A stretch of DNA of 64,000 bases from Stomoxys calcitrans. Taxonomy: Eukaryota; Arthropoda; Insecta; Diptera; Muscidae. The first letter of the stretch is position 1; each line of letters begins with the position of its first letter. Positions 40,713 to 50,960 of this stretch are shown here, piece by piece. The notes under the pieces are model-generated. The model was given only the letters and a program-made list of their open reading frames with translations, was not told the origin of the DNA and ran no database searches. A program made the position numbers and the translations under genes. The stretch is taken from the NCBI RefSeq assembly GCF_963082655.1, contig NC_081553.1, forward strand, positions 225,979,070-226,043,069, written 5' to 3'.

Positions 40713-41580
40713 TTGGGTTTGGGGTACAAAGGGTCTTGGGCAATATGCCTTATAAAACAGCGAGCAATACTTTTGTGGAACATTTTTACCACGAAGGATT
40801 ACAGGCCCATCAGTCTGCCATCGTTTTTACTCATAGAACTGGAAAAACTGATAGACCTGATGGTGAGGGAGGGTTTGAGGCCAAAGAACTTCAGTGGGGC
40901 ATAATGTGCATGCCTCAAGAGTTGATCGGTGAAAACGGTCCTTCAAGTTTTACGAGAAGTCGAGGCGTCGAGACATCTCTCCCATATAAGGAAAACACAG
41001 GGCATTAAGAGGGGATTTAATAATGCAGGAATAGGGCCGATAATCGCTAAGGAACGCACGGTGGTCCCCTCGAGTATCTCCTGGAGAACAGATTGTATGC
41101 TGCGAGACAGGATTCTCAACGCTGACTTGGGAGATAGTGTGGTCAGAATGTCTGTTACGGGGGGAACGCCTCAGGGAGATCCCGTAGATTCCTTTGAAGT
41201 GATAAACGAAATCCTGTTGGACTTCAACAGGGATGACGTGATAGCTTTTGCGGACGACGTCGTACTACTGATGCGAGGAAAATTTTGACAAGTCACTGGG
41301 GCGGCTATAGAGATGGGCTTAGAGAAATAGGTTGAAAATTAACCTACGGAAAACGGAGCTGGTCCTCTTCACTCGGAGATATAAGATACCGATTTTAAGA
41401 CTCCCGTCTTTGGACGCGATTATCCTACAGTTGTCAAAAAGGGCCTAGTCCTCGATTCGAATTTGGCCTGCAAAAGATATTCGGAGAAAGAAGCCGAAAA
41501 GAACTGTACCCCTTTTACTCCTGCAGAAAGATGTTCGGCAGAAAGTCGGGGTTTGCCCGAAATTGATTTACTGAATGTAC
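40713..41580 (+). pseudogene. R1/I/LOA-type LINE relic: RT palm
   Basis: In one frame KDYRPISLPSFLLIELEKLI (about 40791) gives the RT fingers motif. After a frameshift, 40929-41288 reads GTPQGDPVDSF and VIAFADDVVLLM, the palm with the catalytic DD, although the insert after TPQG is shortened. Further shifts carry KTELVLFTRRYKIP (about 41353) and KVGVCPKLIY near 41548, where the relic stops. It overlaps in family with the relic at 37.3-39.6 kb. Confidence 0.82.
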
Positions 41581-41654
41581 GCAGAAAAAAATAAATTCTT
41601 TGCAATTTTTTTTTCTGTGTACAAGTAAATGGCACACACCGCACACTCTGTATT

Positions 41655-41714
41655 TGGTCTGCCCATGTTCTGCGATTCAAATTGTAATTTGAATAGCAGA
41701 GCATGGGCAGACTA
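41655..41714. repeat. 29-bp-arm hairpin, 2-nt loop
   Basis: TGGTCTGCCCATG...ATTCAAATT (41655-41683) is matched by AATTTGAATAGCAG...CAGACTA (41686-41714) with three mismatches. It abuts the larger foldback. Confidence 0.85.
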
Positions 41715-42180
41715 AATTTTGGAGTCCCAACTGACTCATCTGAGGTCCTTACTGGCCTACAGAGTTAGTTTCACGCTCACACTGGCTTATTCGAATTGCA
41801 GACTGGCTGCTGGCCTATGATCGGAATCAACAGAAGAAGAGGGGGAAGTTCAGTTAGGGCGGCCAGCAAGAACAGGTTCTCATAGAGAATAGTCAGGAAG
41901 CGAAATTGGAAGAAAAAGGTAAGCCAATTTCGCCTTCCGACTATTCTCTATGAGAACCTTTTCTTGCCGGCTGCCGTAACTGAACTTTCCCTTCTGCTTC
42001 GGCTGATTTCGATCATAGGCCAGCAGCCAGTCTGCAATTCGTAAAAGTCGCTGTGAGCGTGAAACTAACTCTCCACTCGATATTTGCACTGCTCTCACAC
42101 TTTGAATCGCAGGACGAACTCCATGTTCAATTCATGGGCCAGTAAGGACCTCAGATGAGTCAGTTGGGAATCCAAAATTT
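41715..42180. repeat. Large foldback (inverted repeat, ~200-250-bp arms)
   Basis: Left arm 41715-41909 and right arm 41924-42180 are reverse complements around a 14-bp centre. Shared blocks include AACTGACTCATCTGAGGTCC (complement near 42150) and CTCATAGAGAATAGTC (complement near 41940). The right arm carries about 60 bp not found in the left. It starts right after the LINE RT relic breaks off. Confidence 0.85.
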
Positions 42181-42319
42181 GTATCCAGTTAATGGGTCAG
42201 GGGGACCCCAGTGAGCTAGTAGGGGCTCCAACAAAACTGCAAGGGTTTAGCAGTTACATAAGCCAGCTAGAACCCAGCCAAACATGGTATACTAGGCCAC
42301 AGGTAGCCCGGGTGTAGAT

Positions 42320-42796
42320 CTACGCACCGAGTGTGCATCTTTGACGCATCTGTATTTCGTCTATATGGAAAACTGGGAGTACCATCGAAGAGCACACCTC
42401 GTTTTGTCTCGCACAACTGTCTATGATCGCACGAACCGAGACCGAGACCTATCCTATAGTCGTCAAAACGTTAACAACCATACTAGGTAACAAAGATACT
42501 ACGATCTGCATCGTAAGGGCTCCAATGGTGCTCGTATCCAGCGAAATATGCTCTGACCGACGCAAACGCGAATCCCAGTGAGAGTCAGAAGCAACCCGCT
42601 AACCTAGCTGTTTTTGGCAAGCTTCATTTATCGACTTGTGGGCATGCAACAGGCTGTAATGATCCCCGATCCACTTCATACACTTTTTTGGGCTTAGCCT
42701 TACTCTGGCTGCATGAGAAAGAGCCAGACAGTGAAAACAATACCAAAACTTTACAACAATACGTGAACTCTTTTCGAATTTCATAGATCTAAATAT
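42320..42796 (-). pseudogene. BEL/Pao-type gag zinc motif and protease-region relic
   Basis: On the reverse strand, YCFHCLALSHAARVRLSPKKC then HYSLLHAHKS resembles the CxxC...H zinc knuckles before the protease in BEL/Pao polyproteins. A later frame reads NVLTTIG, then a stop, then VRAIIDSCARQNEVCSS; the DSCA replaces the DSGS/DTGS aspartic-protease motif, as in several fly BEL elements. Stops and frameshifts occur, so it is a relic. A SINE lies immediately upstream on that strand. Confidence 0.55.
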
Positions 42797-43109
42797 GGAG
42801 GCCACCGTAGCGCAGAGGTTAGCATGGACGCTGAACGCCTGGGTTTGAATCCTGGCGAGACCATCAGAAAAAAATTTTCAGCGGTGGTTTTCCTCTCCTA
42901 ATGCTGGCAACATTTGTGAGGTACTATGCCCTGTAAAACTTCTCTCCAAAGAGGTGTCGCACTGCGGCACGCCGTTCGGACTTGGCTATAAAAAGGAGGC
43001 CCCTTATCTTTGAGCTTAAACTTAAATCGGACTGCACTGCACATTGGTAGGTGAGAACATTCCCTGTTCCTTAGTGGAATGTTCATGGGCAAAATTTGTA
43101 AATGTGTGA
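42797..43109 (+). mobile_element. tRNA-derived SINE, forward orientation
   Basis: GGAGGCCACCGTAGCGCAGA then GGTTAGCATG forms the head. The B-box is GGTTTGAATCC (42842-42852). The body has CGCACTGCGGCACGCCGTTC and AAAAGGAGGCCCCTTATC. The tail GTTCATGGGCAAAATTTGTA is followed by a second, imperfect copy (GTTCAGGGGAAAAATTTGTA), a duplicated 3' end. Confidence 0.9.
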
Positions 43110-43166
43110 TGTTCAGGGGAAAAATTTGTAAATGTGTGACAAAAGCGGAGGGGCATGTTTTCGACT

Positions 43167-43650
43167 TCAAAGTCTACACTGAAAAGCGGACAACTTTTGT
43201 TTACAGCGCTTTTGAACCGATTCTGAAATTTTTGCAGCCTTCGTTGATACCACTACTGGCTGTTGCAAACTATCATTGACCAAAGGGGCCTTACAAATTG
43301 TCGCCTGATTCACGGGAGCAATAGGCTCCTGACGTCTCCCATCCTCTGACATCTCCATTAATTTATCAAAATTCTCCAAACCGTCGTCAAAGAAAGCGAT
43401 TTTCTCCATGACATTGCGAGACAAAATTTTGTTAAGAAGAGTTCGACTGAAGATTACTAATTTAGTTTTGGGTTGTTTTACAACGCCGTTTTCGGTACAT
43501 ATGTCCGCGATGCGATTATGGCCTTCAACTCCAGAATAAATGCATACTACGTGGCCTAACTTCCATGACATTGGAGGAAGCTGTTCATGTTTTATGACCA
43601 CTAAATCATCTTCGGCTAAATCGCTCTCAGGAAATCTCCATTTTTATCTC
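43167..43650 (-). pseudogene. BEL/Pao pol C-terminal relic (DUF5641-like)
   Basis: On the reverse strand the frame 43167-43601 opens VIKHEQLPPMSWKLGHVVCI, then GHNRIADICTENGVVKQPKT, matching the conserved domain after the BEL/Pao integrase (LPP-W-LGRI ... V-T-NG--KRP-KL). About 85 further residues follow without a match. The upstream integrase part lies at 44616-45800, separated by an inserted LINE end. Inactive. Confidence 0.75.
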
Positions 43651-44614
43651 ATGTTCTGAACACAAAAACCGACTTCGACTGTCGCAGATTTCTCAACGAG
43701 ATGGCTGAACAGTTCAAAATTCACCTGTTCTGGGTGCCGGGCCACAGAGATATCTCAGGGAATTGTAAAGCGGCCGAGCTTGCGTGACTAGGAACTACCC
43801 TGCACATTCCAGGGATACTGGAATCTATGGATATGCCTCTAGAGACATGTAAGCTAAGTTTTCAGGACCAAGCCCGCAAGACAACAAATGATAGATGATC
43901 ACAAAGTGGGGGCTGTGAGCATTCAAATATTATGTGGCCTAATCTAAAATGGAAAACTTCTACCGCGTTGCTGTCATTGCCTAGAACAGGTGTCTCAGTC
44001 ATTGTGCCCGTCATGACAGGTCACTGTATAATCGGGAAATATACTGACAAACTGAAGGTTGCCAGCAACGACTTTTGCAGAAGCTGTGAGGACAGCGAAG
44101 TAGAAGTAGTAGGGGGACACACACACCTTCTGTGTGTGTGTCCCGCACTAGCAGTCAGAGGGAGATTCACTTTAGATTCTCATTTCTTTGAAACCCTATC
44201 TGATATAGCGGATGTGAACATTCGCAAGTTTTATGGGGCTTTTTAAAGCGATCTGGGTGGTTAAACAGTAGGAACTATTGTGTTGCCCAAAAAGTAATTG
44301 CGGATTTTTTAAAATAAAGTAAATGCATTTTTAATAAGACTTAGAATGAACTTTAATTAAATATACTTTTTTTACACTTTTTTTCTAAAGCAAGCTAAAA
44401 GTAACAGCTGATAACTGACAGAAGAAAGAATGCAATTACAGAGTCACAAGCTGTGAAAAAATTTGTCAACGCCGACTATATGAAAAATCCGCAAATACTT
44501 TTTGGGCAAACAATAGAATGCATATTCTTTCTTCTGTTCCTATGGTATCACAATGGACGAAAACGTCTAAGTGAGTCTGATGGCAGACTGCCACTTAAAT
44601 CTAACCTAATATAA
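43651..44614 (+). pseudogene. 5'-truncated R1/I/LOA-type LINE end, second copy
   Basis: It matches 38938-39535 closely. It contains HLFWVPGHRDISGNCKAAEL (RNase H end) and, in 43932-44246, DFCRSCEDSEVEVVGGHTHL then LLCVCPALAVRG; the Cys/His motif is altered by a small change. The 3' end has ACGAAAACGTCTAAGTGAGT and CACTTAAATCTAACC. A MITE interrupts it. It is inserted in the BEL/Pao relic in opposite orientation. Confidence 0.82.
44278..44513 (-). mobile_element. Mariner-type MITE, copy 8 (236 bp)
   Basis: Full length with TA flanks, inserted in the LINE 3' region. The termini have decayed slightly (TTGTGTTGCCC on the left; GGGCAAACAA on the right). Confidence 0.9.
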
Positions 44615-44615
44615 C

Positions 44616-44785
44616 CTTGTGTGCAGATTCTTGAGGTATTCCTCCTTCGACCTGAAACAAAACTGGGGGACGAGGGCTTGCACATAAACGGTAGAACAAA
44701 AACAAAGATTTCTCTGCAGCCGGAAGTTTCGTAGGAGCGAAAATGGGACCATCCATCAAAAAATGTCCCAGGGTTAGCGCAACTA
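44616..44785 (-). pseudogene. BEL/Pao integrase C-terminal piece
   Basis: On the reverse strand the frame reads ALTLGHFLMDGPIFAPTKLP, matching the LTPGHFLIG-PL-APPE motif of BEL/Pao integrases. It lies between two MITEs and continues from 45023-45508. Confidence 0.75.
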
Positions 44786-45022
44786 TTGGGTTGTCCAAAA
44801 AGTAATTGCGGATTTTTCATATAGTCGGCGTTGACAAATTTTTTCACAGCTTGTGACTCTGTAGTTGCATTCTTTCTTCTGTCAGTTATCAGCTGTTACT
44901 TTTAGCTTGCTTAAAAAAAAAAGTATAAAAATGGTATATTTGATTTAAGTTCATTCTAAGTTTCATTAAAAATGCATTTACTTTCTTTTAAAAAATCCGC
45001 AATTACTTTTTGGGCAACCCAA
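44786..45022 (+). mobile_element. Mariner-type MITE, copy 9 (237 bp)
   Basis: TA-flanked with near-perfect TIRs (one change: TTGGGTTGTCC). It is inserted within the BEL/Pao integrase relic. Confidence 0.94.
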
Positions 45023-45508
45023 TAATTGCTGGGGATCATCAGAGAAGGGACAAAGGGGTCAAAGTTCAAACAAGCCTCAATCCAAGCAAGAACTGTCGAT
45101 AATTCCTCGAACTTGTCTCTAAGATCTGGAGCTTGTCTATGAAAATGGAGCTTAAAGCTCTTAACACCGGCCTCCCATAGATCAACCATGTGTGGCGCGC
45201 CAGTTGGAATAAATCGCCATGATAGGCCTTGGAGTGTGCGAAAGTAGAAGACACCGATTCACTACTACTCTGAACGAAAGCCTTTAAATCTCTACTAAAC
45301 TCTGGCGATACACCTACCAAATTCATGCCATTGTCGGAAAAGATTGAATGAAGGCAACCACGACGAGCGATAAAACGGTGCAATGTCGTCACAAACTGGA
45401 GGAGGCCCTCCCCAAGGACATGACAGTATTCAGACGACAGTCTATTGGCTATCCCACTCCAATTGGTTTTAGGTATGCAGCCCTGTTCTTCTGCCTTGTG
45501 AACAACTA
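45023..45508 (-). pseudogene. BEL/Pao integrase core relic
   Basis: On the reverse strand: TLHRFIARRGCLHSIFSDNG (catalytic Asp region), then a frame change into LWEAGVKSFKLHFHRQAP and ELSTVLAWIEACLNFDP (catalytic Glu region). The order and spacing match BEL/Pao integrases. At least one frameshift is present (about 45190), so it is inactive. A short upstream piece may continue beyond the next MITE to about 45800. Confidence 0.82.
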
Positions 45509-45745
45509 TTGGGTTGCCCAAAAAGTAATTGCGGATTTTTCATATAGTCGGCGTTGACAAATTTTTTCACAGCTTGTGACTCTGTAGTTGCATTCTTTCT
45601 TCTGTCAGTTATCAGCTGTTACTTTTAGCTTGCTTTAGAAAAAAAATGTAAAAAAGGTATATTTGATTAAAGTTCATTCTAAGTTTTATTAAAAATGCAT
45701 TTACTTTCTTTAAAAAAAAACGCAATTACTTTTTGGGCAACCCAA
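45509..45745 (+). mobile_element. Mariner-type MITE, copy 10 (237 bp)
   Basis: TA-flanked. The right inner TIR has lost the T of AATCCGC, giving AAACGC. It is inserted in the BEL/Pao relic. Confidence 0.94.
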
Positions 45746-46960
45746 TATCATCACCAAGCTGTCCTTAGCGACATTAGCTAGGGTTGTTTGACCCCTTATT
45801 CACAAGTATGTTTTAACTTTTAAACCTTCATCAGGGTATAGTATAGAGGTCATACTAAAATTGTCAATCCCCCATACAATTTCACTCCTACGCCACTGCT
45901 TTAACTTTTCGAAACTCCAACGTGAGTACCAACCAGCCATACAGAAAATTGAAGAGTATCCACATTCTTGCCTTTGAGTATATTCAAATGAAAAAGTTGG
46001 TCTTATTTTCTAATTTCTTTCAATTTGCTGTAACCCCCACGTTTTCTTTTTCTAAGTTTGTGTTAATTTTGGAATTCCATTTTTTTTATCCAACTATCTC
46101 TTCGCCCTATAATTGTGGGTAAACAGGGGAAAAATTCATTAAATAAATGATTTTGTTTCAAACATCCCAATTCCTCTCAGTGTGTGTGTGAGTGTGTGTG
46201 TGTGTGTACGAAGAGGTGGGAGTTGCTTTAAGTCAACTCCCACTATCGATTTGTGGTGCTTTGATTTGACTTCGTATTAAAGGGAATTTTACTTAAACTA
46301 AAAGCCAACAAAAAAGGCAAAACAGATTTTTGACATTGATAAATGACCACAAAAAATACACTGAGAAAAAATTAAAAAGATTTTTCTACAAAGTCACAAT
46401 CAATGATTAAAGTCCTGTTCTTTTAGTACCAAACTAAAATAATGACTTTGTTACGGCCAAGGTCATTAGGAGCTTTTAAGGTTTCGTTCTTCATACATTA
46501 GCCCATAAAAAAAAATGAAATTAATTATTAGAATAGCACCATTATTAAACTCACATCAGGCTAACGTAGTATTACCCATTTTATTTGGCTGTAATAAATG
46601 CCTTTTATAATGGTTTACCAAAATGAGGTGATGTCATTGCAGCTATTTAATGTCATAAATAAGAACTTGTTACACAATGTTGGTAACAAGAAACAAAACA
46701 AAAAAACCTATTGCATTAGCCAGGATACCAAACCAACTCGGGCAATTAAATATAATTTGTTTGCTGTTTTGCTACTAATTAATGTTGTCAACATTAAGCT
46801 CAAGAAATTCGACCATTTAAGTTGGAGCAAAAATCAACCATAATGATGAGCGGAATTAAAAGGTCACCTTATTGTCATAAAATGATTATAAATGAATCAT
46901 AGATGGAGATGACACAGAGAATTCAATCTTCACACAATTTGAATATATAAATTTGAAATC
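45746..46960. other. AT-rich DNA with GT microsatellite
   Basis: GTGTGTGTGAGTGTGTGTGTG lies near 46180. Short frames at 45922-46122 and 46598-46843 have no domain. No gene is supported. Confidence 0.45.
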
Positions 46961-48984
46961 CAAAGTTCGGCCGGGCCGACCCACCACCTCGAGTATATAT
47001 GTAAACCACGTTTCATCAAAATCCTGTGAAAATTTCATACCTTATGTCCCATAGCAGTTATATTGAAATATGTTCCGATTTGGACCAAGTACTAATAAGC
47101 GGGAGCCACCGTGGTGCATAGGTTAGCGTGCCCGCCTATCGTGCCCAAGCGTCCGGGTTCAAATCCTGCCGGCGAGAACACCTTAAAACATTTTTCTGCG
47201 GTGGTTATCCCCTCACCAAATGCTGGCAACATTTGTGAGTATTGCAGCCATGTACAACTTCTCAACCAAGAGATGTCAATTTTCAGTGGCACGTCGTTCG
47301 GACTCGGCATTAAACAGGAGGTCCCCTTATCATTGAGCTTAAATTTGAATCGGGCAGCACTAAATTGATATTGTGAGAAGTTACTTCCCCTCTAATTTGT
47401 TCCGCAATGGGATGTTTGGGAAACACTAAAGTACATTGTACTAATACCTACAAGTCATTGTTCAATTGTGTATAACAAAATATTGGTCTATTTAGTAGCT
47501 ATATCTAAAAATAAACCGATCTGAACCATATACGACACGGATGTTGCAAAAGCCTAACATAAGTCTCTGTGTCAAATTCCATTGAAATCGGATCGCCTTT
47601 ATGGGGTCAAGACTTTAAATCGAGATATCGCTCCACATGGCAGCTATATCCAAATCTTGACCGATTTGCGCCAAGTTGCAGAAAAATGACAAAAAGCCTA
47701 ACACAACGCACTGTCCCAAATCTCGTCGAAATCGGACAATAAATACACCTTTTATGGCCCCCAAAACCTTAAATCGAGAGATCGGTCTATATGGCAGTTA
47801 TATTGAAATCTGGACCGATCTGGGCCAAATTGAAGAAGGACGTCGAAGAGCCTAACACAACTCACTGTCTCAAATTTCGGCAAAATCGGACAATAAATGA
47901 GCCATTTATGGCCCCAAAAACTAAAACCCAGAGATCTGTCTATATGGCAGCTATATCAAAATCTGGACCGATTTGTGCCATATTGCAGAAGTATGTCAAG
48001 GGGCTTAACACAACTCACTGTCCTAAATTTTAGATACATGGGACCATAAATGCGCATTTTATAGGCCAAAAACCTTAAATCGAGAGATCGGTCTATATAG
48101 CAGCAATATCCAAATCTGAACCGATCAGGGCCAAATTAAAGAAGGATGTCGAAGGGCATAACACAACGGACTCTCCTAAATTTCAGCAAAATCGGATAAT
48201 AAATGTGGCTTTTATGGACCTAAGACCCTAAATCGGAGGATGGGTCTATATGGCAGCTATATCCAAATCTGGACCGATCAGGGCCAAATTGAAGAAGTAT
48301 TGCGAAGGGCGTAATACAACTCACTGTTCCGAATTTCGGCAAAATCGGACAATAAATGTGGCTTTTATGGGCCCAAGACACTAAATCGGTGAATGGGTCT
48401 ATATAGCAGCTATATCCAAATCTGAACCGATCAGGGCCAAATTGAAGAAGGATGTCAAGGGGCATAACACAACACACTTTCCTAAATTTCAGCAAAATCG
48501 GATTATAAATGTGGCTTTTATGGGCCCAAGACCCTTAATCGCAGGATCGGTCTATATGGCAGCTATATCCAAATCTGGAACTATCTGGGCCAAATTGAAA
48601 AAGGGTGCCTAACACAACGCACTGTCCCAAATTTCAGCAAAATCGAATAATAAATGTGGCTTTTATGGGCCTATGACCCTAAATCGGCCGATCGGTCCAT
48701 ATGGGGGCTATATGAAGATATAGTCCGATCTAGCCCATCTTTGAACTTAACCTGCTTATGGACAAAAAAAGAGTTTGTGCAAAGTTTCAGCTCAATATCT
48801 CTATTTTTAAAGACTGTAGCGTAATTTTAACAGACAGACGGACGGACGGACATGTCTAGATCGTCTTAGATTTTTACGCTGATCAAGAATATATATACCT
48901 TATAAGGTCGGAAATGGATATTTCGATGTGTTGCAAACGAAATGACAAAATTAATATACCCCCATTCTTCGGTGGTGGGTATAA
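46961..48984 (+). mobile_element. 153-bp-repeat element, copy E (second subfamily, SINE inserted)
   Basis: The left edge has AAGTTCGGCCGGGCCGACCCACCACC. The right edge has AATTAATATACCCCCATTCT and CGGTGGTGGGTATAAA. The phrase TCTATATGG/AG occurs at 47786, 47939, 48092, 48245, 48398 and 48551, exactly 153 bp each time. Units are distinct in sequence from copies A and C (CCGATC-GGGCCAAATTGAAGAAG, CATTTATGG) yet keep the same period. A GACAGACGGACGGACGGACA tract precedes the right edge. A SINE at 47098-47437 splits the left part. No enzyme is encoded. Confidence 0.85.
47098..47437 (+). mobile_element. tRNA-derived SINE with 9-bp target duplication
   Basis: GTACTAATA flanks it at 47089-47097 and 47438-47446. 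The head GGGAGCCACCGTGGTGCATA is followed by a B-box-like GGTTCAAATCC (47157-47167). The body is diverged (GTGGCACGTCGTTCGGACTC). It lies inside element E and is therefore younger than it. Confidence 0.88.
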
Positions 48985-48998
48985 AATCTCCCATAATA

Positions 48999-49047
48999 TT
49001 GGGTTGCCCAAAAAGTAATTGCGGATTTTTTAAAAGAAAAGTAAATG
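48999..49047. mobile_element. MITE terminal fragment
   Basis: One TIR only, TTGGGTTGCCCAAAAAGTAA onward, breaking off after GAAAAGTAAATG. The other end is absent. Confidence 0.85.
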
Positions 49048-49420
49048 TCGAAGAGGACTCAGAACCCTATCTGAGGAGTAGAGAGTGCAGGCTCAGTATT
49101 GGATTTCAAGATTGCCATTTCCGAAGTCAAAAAGAGTTTCGAGCGAGAAGGCTAAAAGTGATGCAGATAAATCGGCATCACTCCAGGGTTGCCTCGGACG
49201 AACCCCTGCTAGCACTTCTCATTCCATATTATAATGATTGAGGAATACTATATTGTTAGAAATAAGATCCCTGAGGGTTAAGAGTTCTCAGGTTAAACTT
49301 TTCTTAGAATTCTTTTAATATGACCTAAAAAGAAGACGAAGAGTCCACAGTTCTCGCGGTATGTTCGAGATATATCAAATATGGGTGGATGGGATATGCG
49401 AATTTTCGTCTGCACCTTTG

Positions 49421-49728
49421 AAGGCCAACGTAGCATAGAGGGTACCGTGTCCACCAATGACACTGAACGTCTGGGTTCGAATCCCGGCGAGAACTTCTAA
49501 AAAATATTTTCATCGGTGGTTATCCCCTTCCAATGCTGGCGTCATTTGTGAGGTACTATACCATTTGGTGTGGCAGCCATGTAATAACTTCTCTACAAAG
49601 AGATGAGGCTATAAAAGCAAGGCCCCTTATCATTGAGCTTAAAACTTGAATTGGACAGCACTCATTGATATGTGAGAAGTTTGCCCCTGATTCTTAATGG
49701 AATGTTCATGGGCAAAGTTTGCTTAACA
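49421..49728 (+). mobile_element. tRNA-derived SINE, forward orientation
   Basis: It has a head GGCCAACGTAGCATAGAGGG, an intact B-box GGTTCGAATCC (49475-49485), a shortened middle (the GCACTGCGGCACGCC part is deleted), GGCCCCTTATCATTGAGC and a tail GTTCATGGGCAAAGTTTGC. Confidence 0.88.
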
Positions 49729-49993
49729 ATAACCCACAAATACCAATTGCATATTCTAATTTGGTGTCAAGTTCCTATGGAGAACGCCCCTTCCAAACAG
49801 CCATATAAAAAATCGGTACAATATGAGATTCCTATGTGAGAAGTTTGCCCCTGATTCTTAATGGAATGTTCATGGGCAAAGTTTGCTTAACAATAACCCA
49901 CAAATACCAATTCCATATTCCAATTTGGTGTCAAGTTCCTATGGAGAACTCCCCTTCCAAATAGGCATATAAAAAACCGGTACAATATGAGAT
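49671..49993 (+). repeat. 164-bp tandem duplication over a SINE 3' end
   Basis: 49671-49830 (SINE 3' end plus flank ...AATATGAGATTC) recurs at 49835-49993 with few changes. Both copies carry TGTGAGAAGTTTGCCCCTGA and AACAATAACCCACAAATACC. Confidence 0.88.
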
Positions 49994-50185
49994 TCAAAAG
50001 AATGGCATTTAAGAGATTTAAGAGGCAAGTATCAGGGGGACCGCCCCAACCCAAATGAATGGGGCCAAGTGTCGGGCACCTTGACTTATAGTACACTTAG
50101 CCCTTTATTTTGTATATTGGATTAGTAATCTACTCACAAATAACGCAATTTAAATCCCATATTCTGTCGTTCTGCCAATATGTCC

Positions 50186-50960
50186 GTTTCGCAGAGTTTT
50201 TGGGGTGGGGCAGCCCGCCCTGAAACTTGGTTTTTATTTTTTATATCAGACTCTTACACTACTCTCAAATGCCTTTCATAAATATCACACATTGCACCGG
50301 TATGACTATATACCCGTTCCTGGAGGGGCGTTCCCCTAGGTACTTGACCCGTTTCGAAGAGTTTTTGGGGTAGGGCAGTCCACCCTGACTTTGGGGTGTC
50401 ACAGCCCGCCTTAACACTTGGTTCTTACTCTTTATATCAGACTCTTACACAACTCTTAATGGCTTTCATAAATATCGCACATTGTACTGGTATGTCTATA
50501 TGCCCGTTCTGGAGGGGCGTTTCCCTTAGGTACTTGAGCCGTTTCGAAGAGTTTTTGGGGTAGGGCAGTCCCCCCTGACTTTGGCGTGTGGCAGCCCGCC
50601 TTGACACTTGGTCCCTACTTTTTATATCAGACTCTTACACTACTCTTTAATGCGTTTCATAATTATCGCACATGGTACCGGTATGTCTATATGCCCGTTC
50701 TGAAGGGGAGTTCCCCCTAGGTACTTGACCCGTTTCGGAGAGTTTTTGGAGGGGGTGCAGTCCACCCTGGCACTTGGTCCCTACTTTTTGTATCAGATTC
50801 GTACCGTACTCTTAAACGCCTTTCATTAATATACCATATCTCATCGGTGTAACTAGATGCCGGTTTGGGAGGGGCGTTCCCCCCAGTTACTTGTCTCCGA
50901 ATTTAAATATGTGACTTGTATTTTTGGTACATTGGGTTGGTTTGTACCTTAATATAAACC
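50186..50960 (+). repeat. ~190-bp tandem repeat, 4-5 units
   Basis: GTTTCG(A/C)AGAGTTTTTGG starts units at 50186, 50351, 50541 and 50732, giving spacings of 165, 190 and 191. Units share CTTGGT, TATATCAGACTCTTACAC, CGGTATGTCTATATGCCCGT and GGAGGGGCGTTCCCC. The class is unknown. Confidence 0.85.

Noticed and set aside
42797..42870. True tRNA gene
   Set aside because: The B-box is present but the body is the SINE family; the cloverleaf is incomplete and the copy continues into the SINE tail.
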